Shown piece by piece: positions 14,449-17,720 of a DNA stretch of 17,720 nucleotides. The stretch spans positions 1 to 17,720 of the forward strand of contig JAGZXV010000121.1 of assembly GCA_018378255.1 (NCBI GenBank), given 5' to 3'. The notes below the pieces were generated by a model. That model was not told the origin of the DNA. It was given only the letters and a program-made list of their open reading frames with translations, and made no database searches. The translations under genes and the position numbers were made by a program. The DNA comes from Clostridiaceae bacterium. Lineage in GTDB: Bacteria; Bacillota; Clostridia; Lachnospirales; Lachnospiraceae. Each line of letters starts with the position of its first letter. Within the stretch, counting starts at the first letter, position 1.

Positions 14449-15348
14449 TCAGATCAATCCTGCGTTCTTCATAGCTGTCTTAATATTCTCAAGCACAGGG
14501 CCTTCCGGAGTGGCCAGATTTGGTCTGTATGGAACTCCGATCTCTCTTCCCCGTAAATTAGCCATATCTTTGGCAGCAACAGGGAAACTTGCCGGATCCA
14601 TGGAAAGTCTTACAGGATTCAGTTTAAACTGAGCTTCCAAAGACCCTTCCAGGTCGCCTGCAACATATTTGTTATAAACATCTGTGATCAGCTCAGGCAT
14701 AAAGTTGGCAGCCGTACATACGCCCCCTACTGCGCCATGGCACATAGAAGCATACAACAGGGTATCTTTGCCGCCAAATACCTTAAATCCAACATCTCTT
14801 GTCCTGCGGATAAATTCAGATGTCTGTGTAATATCCCCGCTGGTATCCTTCATTCCAACGATGTTTGGAACTTCGTGAGCCAGACGGTCAACTAAATTAG
14901 CTGATAATGTATAGTTAACTCTTCCCGGGTTGTTGTATAACAGCATTGGAGTTTCCGGAACAGATTCAGCAATTGTTTTAAAATGCTCATACAGCTCTTT
15001 CTCTGTTGGTTTTAAGAACATTGGCTGCAGAACAGAAATACCGGCTGCACCGTTGGCAGCAGCCATCTTAGCCAGGCGGCAGCATTTTTTAGTGCTGATA
15101 GCGCCGATACCAAAATAAACGGGAACTCTTCCGGCTGCCTGGTCTACCATGATTTTCAGTCCGCGTTCCATCTCATCGTCTTCAATCACGTAAAACTCGC
15201 CGTTGCTTCCAAATGCCAGAATTCCAAGAACTCCGCCCTCAATTACATAGTCTACCTGTTCTCTTAACTTAACTTCATCGATCATTTCGTTCTCATCAAT
15301 TGGAGTAAGAATCGGAACGATAACACCCTTTATGAAATCTGTATTCAT
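14449..15348 (-). CDS. DapA/NAL-superfamily pyruvate-forming aldolase, probably acting on a keto-deoxy sugar acid
   Basis: A 299-residue class I (Schiff-base) lyase of the dihydrodipicolinate synthase/N-acetylneuraminate lyase superfamily, full length. The substrate-carboxylate loop reads G47-S-N-G-E51, the catalytic tyrosine is Y138 in LLYNNPGR, and the Schiff-base lysine is K167 in VGMKDTSGD. G-S-N-G-E rather than the G-T-T-G-E of lysine-pathway DapA argues for a catabolic aldolase. It is co-directional with garR 139 bases upstream and with glycerate kinase downstream. The context therefore suggests cleavage of 5-dehydro-4-deoxyglucarate, or a related acid, to pyruvate and tartronate semialdehyde. 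Alternatives are 5-dehydro-4-deoxyglucarate dehydratase, 4-hydroxy-2-oxoglutarate aldolase or sialate lyase. GAGG lies 5 bases before the ATG. The family call is certain; the substrate is inferred. Confidence 0.85.
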   Translation of the reverse strand: MNTDFIKGVIVPILTPIDENEMIDEVKLREQVDYVIEGGVLGILAFGSNGEFYVIEDDEMERGLKIMVDQAAGRVPVYFGIGAISTKKCCRLAKMAAANGAAGISVLQPMFLKPTEKELYEHFKTIAESVPETPMLLYNNPGRVNYTLSANLVDRLAHEVPNIVGMKDTSGDITQTSEFIRRTRDVGFKVFGGKDTLLYASMCHGAVGGVCTAANFMPELITDVYNKYVAGDLEGSLEAQFKLNPVRLSMDPASFPVAAKDMANLRGREIGVPYRPNLATPEGPVLENIKTAMKNAGLI

Positions 15349-15351
15349 ATC

Positions 15352-15386
15352 TTCCTCTCATTCCGCCGCATAAGCGGCATTTAAAT
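15352..15386. repeat. 35-bp direct repeat, copy 1 (carries the lyase ribosome binding site)
   Basis: Identical to 15450-15484 at 34 of 35 positions (A/G at 15370/15468). It contains the 5-bp stem GCCGC/GCGGC with a 4-base loop and an ATTTAAAT end. On the minus strand its other end is GAGAGGAA, which serves as ribosome binding site for the lyase gene. Confidence 0.9.
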
Positions 15387-15393
15387 ATGAGGG

Positions 15394-15447
15394 GAGTTTG
15401 GACGTCCGCCCAAACTCTCAGGGGGAAAGAACGGTTTTTCTTTCCCC
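15394..15447. other. Two hairpins between the 35-bp repeats
   Basis: GAGTTTGG/CCAAACTC (15394-15401/15410-15417, 8 bp) and GGGGAAAGAA/TTCTTTCCCC (15422-15431/15438-15447, 10 bp) are both perfect stems. With the stems inside the repeats, the 139-base spacer is almost entirely hairpins. Confidence 0.85.
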
Positions 15448-15449
15448 TT

Positions 15450-15484
15450 TTCCTCTCATTCCGCCGCGTAAGCGGCATTTAAAT
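15450..15484. repeat. 35-bp direct repeat, copy 2
   Basis: This copy ends 3 bases from the garR stop. It repeats the copy at 15352-15386 with a 98-bp period. Its GAGAGGAA has no start codon after it, so its ribosome binding site looks vestigial. Confidence 0.9.
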
Positions 15485-15487
15485 CGA

Positions 15488-16372
15488 TTATGACTCAACG
15501 GTTGTATTAGCGATCTTCTCGTAATATTTCACGATGCTGGAATGATCTTCTTTCTCATAGCCGTCAGCCTTTAATCCCTGCATGATTTCCATTAACTGTC
15601 CTGTTAACGGCACTGGAGAGCTGATTGCATGAGCTGCATTTAATGCGTTGTTAAGGTCTTTGATATGAAGTTCAATACGGAATCCAGGTTTGAAGTTTCT
15701 GCTTAACATCATAGGAGCTTTTGCATCCATAACTGTTGAACCAGCTAAACCGCCTCTGATTGCCTGGTATACTAATTCAGGATCTGTGCCTGCTTTTTTA
15801 GCAAATGTCAAAGCTTCAGATACTGCAGCGATATTAACAGCAACTACGATCTGGTTTGCTAACTTAGCAACGTTTCCTGAACCCAATTCGCCTACATAAA
15901 CTACGGAACCGGCCATAACCATTAATAAATCATAGTATTTATCAAATAATTCTTTCTTTCCGCCTACCATTACAGATAAGGTTCCGTCGATTGCCTTTGG
16001 CTCTCCGCCGGATACAGGAGCATCCATCATTTCGATGCCTTTTTTAGCTAATTCAGCGCCGATTGCTTTGCTTTCGGTTGGGTCGATTGAACTCATATCG
16101 ATTACAACTGTGCCAGGTTTCGCGCCGTCCATCACACCGTTCTCGCCTAAAACTGCTGCTCTTACATGCGGGGAGTTTGGAACCATTGTGATAACAACAT
16201 CACACTGCTCTGCTACTGATTTGCCGTTCTCTGCTGCGGTTGCTCCGCATGCAACAACATCTGCAACTGCATCTTTATTAAAATCACAAACTACTAATTC
16301 ATATCCTGCTTTAATTAAATTCTTGCTCATAGGTTTTCCCATGATTCCTAAACCGATAAATCCAACTTTCAT
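15488..16372 (-). CDS. garR: Tartronate semialdehyde reductase (2-hydroxy-3-oxopropionate reductase)
   Basis: A 294-residue beta-hydroxyacid dehydrogenase, the usual length for GarR/GlxR, which reduces tartronate semialdehyde to D-glycerate with NAD(P)H. The Rossmann start is MKVGFIGLGIMGKPM (Gly7-x-Gly9-x-x-Gly12), the substrate motif is D117-A-P-V-S-G-G123, and the catalytic K170 sits in GSGNVAKLANQIVVAVNIAA. PGFRIELHIKDLNNAL is typical of GarR. An open frame continues upstream to 16522, but that extension crosses the promoter and is unlike the family. The chosen ATG follows GGAAGAGG with 7-base spacing. Its codon choice (many GCT, GTT, TTA, GAA) looks more biased than the neighbours, suggesting high expression. 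It heads the garR-lyase operon. Confidence 0.95.
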   Translation of the reverse strand: MKVGFIGLGIMGKPMSKNLIKAGYELVVCDFNKDAVADVVACGATAAENGKSVAEQCDVVITMVPNSPHVRAAVLGENGVMDGAKPGTVVIDMSSIDPTESKAIGAELAKKGIEMMDAPVSGGEPKAIDGTLSVMVGGKKELFDKYYDLLMVMAGSVVYVGELGSGNVAKLANQIVVAVNIAAVSEALTFAKKAGTDPELVYQAIRGGLAGSTVMDAKAPMMLSRNFKPGFRIELHIKDLNNALNAAHAISSPVPLTGQLMEIMQGLKADGYEKEDHSSIVKYYEKIANTTVES

Positions 16373-16477
16373 CTTAATACCTCTTCCTTTCAATCGTTCG
16401 AATAACTGGTTGTTTGGTTTCAATGACGAGGCCCGGGACCAATCTTTTATCAGCCCCAAGCTCCATCTCATGACCTG

Positions 16478-16506
16478 ATTATAGGTTGGACAGCCCCGAA
16501 ATACAA
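16478..16506 (-). promoter_or_regulatory. Sigma-A promoter of garR
   Basis: On the minus strand TTGTAT (16506-16501), a 17-bp spacer and TATAAT (16483-16478). It predicts a leader of about 100 bases. Immediately upstream is the 12-bp palindrome GGCGTTTTCGCC (16509-16520), a possible operator. Confidence 0.75.
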
Positions 16507-16544
16507 TCGGCGTTTTCGCCAAACTCTCTTTATTTTTCTATGCA

Positions 16545-16583
16545 AAACGGATAATATTTCATTTTCTGAAACATTATCCGTTT
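16545..16583. terminator. 16-bp hairpin between the hydrolase and garR genes
   Basis: Arms 16545-16560 and 16568-16583 pair with one mismatch: AAACGGATAAT/ATTATCCGTTT plus TTTC/GAAA around a 7-base loop. TTTTGCATAG follows in the minus direction, a short U-run, so it probably ends the hydrolase transcript about 160 bases after its stop. The rest of the 368-base gap 16373-16740 is AT-rich sequence plus the garR promoter and leader; nothing else was seen. Confidence 0.6.
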
Positions 16584-16740
16584 CTATTGTTTTCATATGT
16601 GTTTCATTTTGAATTTTCTTCTACCATTTACCTGATGTATGCAATCATAATCCCAATAAACATCACGGAATCTTCTCACCGGCTTTTCTTATTAAAAAAA
16701 CATTTCACAATTTTTTATTCTAATACACCATTTGTTTCAT

Positions 16741-17589
16741 TCATTTTCCCAGATAGCCTCTCTCTCCCAACTGCATGATCCGGTACTTTTTCCCCGGATA
16801 CATGTCCTGCATATAGTGGGCGAAGATCAGCGGATCTTCCAAATTTCCCATAACCATATCATAATGCATCGGCACCGTCAGATCCGCCCCGATCTTCCAG
16901 GCAAAATAAGCCCCGTCCCGGCAGTCCATATTCCCTATAATCCCACGCTCATGGCGTTCCGTATCCGCCCCGTTAATCGGAATACATGCCAAATCAAGAG
17001 GTGAGAACCTTTTCAAATCCTCAATCAGCTGTGCGGTAACCATGGTATCCCCGGAATGGTACATGCTGATTCCATTTAAATCCAGCACATATCCCAGGCT
17101 CTTCTGGTTCCCCTGCTCATCTGTTTCATACGTTTCATGAGCTGCTGCCACAGGATACAAAACCGCTCCGTTTCCCAGCGCTATTTCTTCTCCCGCCTTC
17201 GCTCCCACCACTGCATCTTCACCGATCCCGCCGTCAGTCAGCGTCCTCACCGCCGGAGCCGGAACAATAAAACGCAAAGACGGGTTAGCCTGATGAAGCG
17301 GCAAAAGTGTCTTCAAGTTAATATGGTCAGCATGATCATGAGAACAGATCACATAATCCAGCCCTTTCCACTCACTCCCCCCAAACGGTGCCTCATAATT
17401 TCTGCGGCTTGTACCGTCCGGGCGGCAAAGATCATTTAATACCGGATCAAAACAAAGAGTGAGCCCAGCCCCCTTCACCGCCATTCCCATCTGGCCGATA
17501 TACCAAAATGCCATCATGTGCTCCGGCACCTGGGTCATTTCAATTTCATTTAATAACTCCGTTCCCTTCTTATACCATACATACTTCAT
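16741..17589 (-). CDS. UlaG-like metallo-beta-lactamase-fold hydrolase
   Basis: A 282-residue cytoplasmic MBL-fold protein without signal peptide. The metal motif H84-D-H86-A-D88-H89 (CSHDHADHINL) is complete, and the later ligands are visible in MYHSGDTM and VPMHYDMV. The opening MMAFWYIGQMGMAVKGAGLTLCFDPVL is the WLGQAG-type start of the UlaG subgroup, whose founder is L-ascorbate-6-phosphate lactonase; other members cleave other esters or nucleotides, so the reaction is uncertain. Start choice: the frame opens with GTG at 17613, the best-spaced start after AGGAGG is TTG at 17595 (6 bases), and ATG at 17589 is 12 bases away. I chose the ATG because homology-like sequence begins there. The gene is upstream of garR on the same strand but ends at its own hairpin. 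Confidence 0.85.
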   Translation of the reverse strand: MKYVWYKKGTELLNEIEMTQVPEHMMAFWYIGQMGMAVKGAGLTLCFDPVLNDLCRPDGTSRRNYEAPFGGSEWKGLDYVICSHDHADHINLKTLLPLHQANPSLRFIVPAPAVRTLTDGGIGEDAVVGAKAGEEIALGNGAVLYPVAAAHETYETDEQGNQKSLGYVLDLNGISMYHSGDTMVTAQLIEDLKRFSPLDLACIPINGADTERHERGIIGNMDCRDGAYFAWKIGADLTVPMHYDMVMGNLEDPLIFAHYMQDMYPGKKYRIMQLGERGYLGK

Positions 17590-17677
17590 AGTCAAATCCT
17601 GCCTCCTTCTCACATTAATTGCTTATCTGTAACTGTTTTGCATCATGTCTTCTCACTTCAGGCATTTTTACATCAAG

Positions 17678-17707
17678 CGTGAAGGCATTTTTAAAAATGC
17701 CTTCACG
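17678..17707. terminator. 30-bp perfect palindrome at the right edge
   Basis: The two 15-base arms pair perfectly with no unpaired loop base and are followed by TTTTAC on the plus strand. An additional AGGCATTTTTA lies at 17660-17670, a direct repeat of part of the left arm. It is most likely a transcription terminator belonging to a gene outside the window or the boundary upstream of the hydrolase gene. Confidence 0.6.
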
Positions 17708-17720
17708 TTTTACTGTTAAT

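Noticed and set aside
15296..15478. 60-codon minus-strand frame in the garR-lyase spacer
   Set aside because: It is built from the repeats and hairpins and runs into the lyase gene in another frame; no ribosome binding site fits.
15352..15484. CRISPR-like array
   Set aside because: Only two repeat units, spacer itself is palindromic, no cas genes nearby, and one copy supplies a ribosome binding site.
16373..16522. 50-codon N-terminal extension of garR
   Set aside because: It overlaps a good promoter (16478-16506), is unlike the Rossmann start of the family, and a well-spaced ribosome site supports the ATG at 16372.
16620..16680. Short minus-strand peptide MFIGIMIAYIR as the remnant of a membrane protein
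   Set aside because: Only 11 codons after a stop, with no ribosome site or longer similarity; too little to call a pseudogene.

Overview
The window looks like a chromosomal stretch from a Gram-positive anaerobic Firmicute, most likely a gut Clostridia/Lachnospiraceae-type bacterium. The signs are strong AGGAGG-type ribosome binding sites, LplA/LplB/LplC-type carbohydrate importers, a Cys-type sulfatase, a membrane-anchored AraC-type sensor and moderate GC. The species cannot be fixed from the sequence alone. Nearly everything is on the minus strand. The one plus-strand gene is the AraC-type regulator in the middle. No tRNA, rRNA, insertion sequence, CRISPR or phage gene was seen.

Right to left on the minus strand (order of transcription). 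(1) About 17589-12046 is a carbon-acid module: a UlaG-like metallo-hydrolase, tartronate semialdehyde reductase (garR), a DapA-fold lyase and glycerate 2-kinase (garK/glxK), which shares an operon with an unknown membrane-anchored secreted protein. The chemistry implied is keto-deoxy-aldarate to pyruvate plus tartronate semialdehyde, then D-glycerate, then 2-phosphoglycerate. No aldarate dehydratase or transporter is inside the window. (2) 9714-11987 on the plus strand is a 757-residue one-component membrane sensor/AraC activator driven by a consensus TTGACA-17-TATAAT promoter. It diverges from (3).

(3) 9467-1487 is a seven-gene sugar operon: two permeases (LplB-like, LplC-like), a solute-binding lipoprotein, a Gfo/Idh/MocA oxidoreductase, a xylose-isomerase-like TIM barrel, a second Gfo/Idh/MocA oxidoreductase and a leaderless (cytoplasmic) type I sulfatase. 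No ABC ATPase and no glycosidase is present. A reasonable reading is import of a sulfated small glycoside or sugar, desulfation inside the cell, and redox/isomerase chemistry instead of classical hydrolysis. (4) 1385-1 starts the next unit: a LacI-family regulator with a strong promoter and two near-perfect palindromic operators in its own leader, followed by the start of another lipoprotein gene cut by the window edge.

Non-coding structure is unusually rich. There is a tandemly duplicated ribosome-binding leader with coupled micro-ORFs before the solute-binding protein, a 35-bp direct repeat with four hairpins between garR and the lyase gene, a 21-bp-stem convergent terminator, and several other hairpins and promoters listed below.
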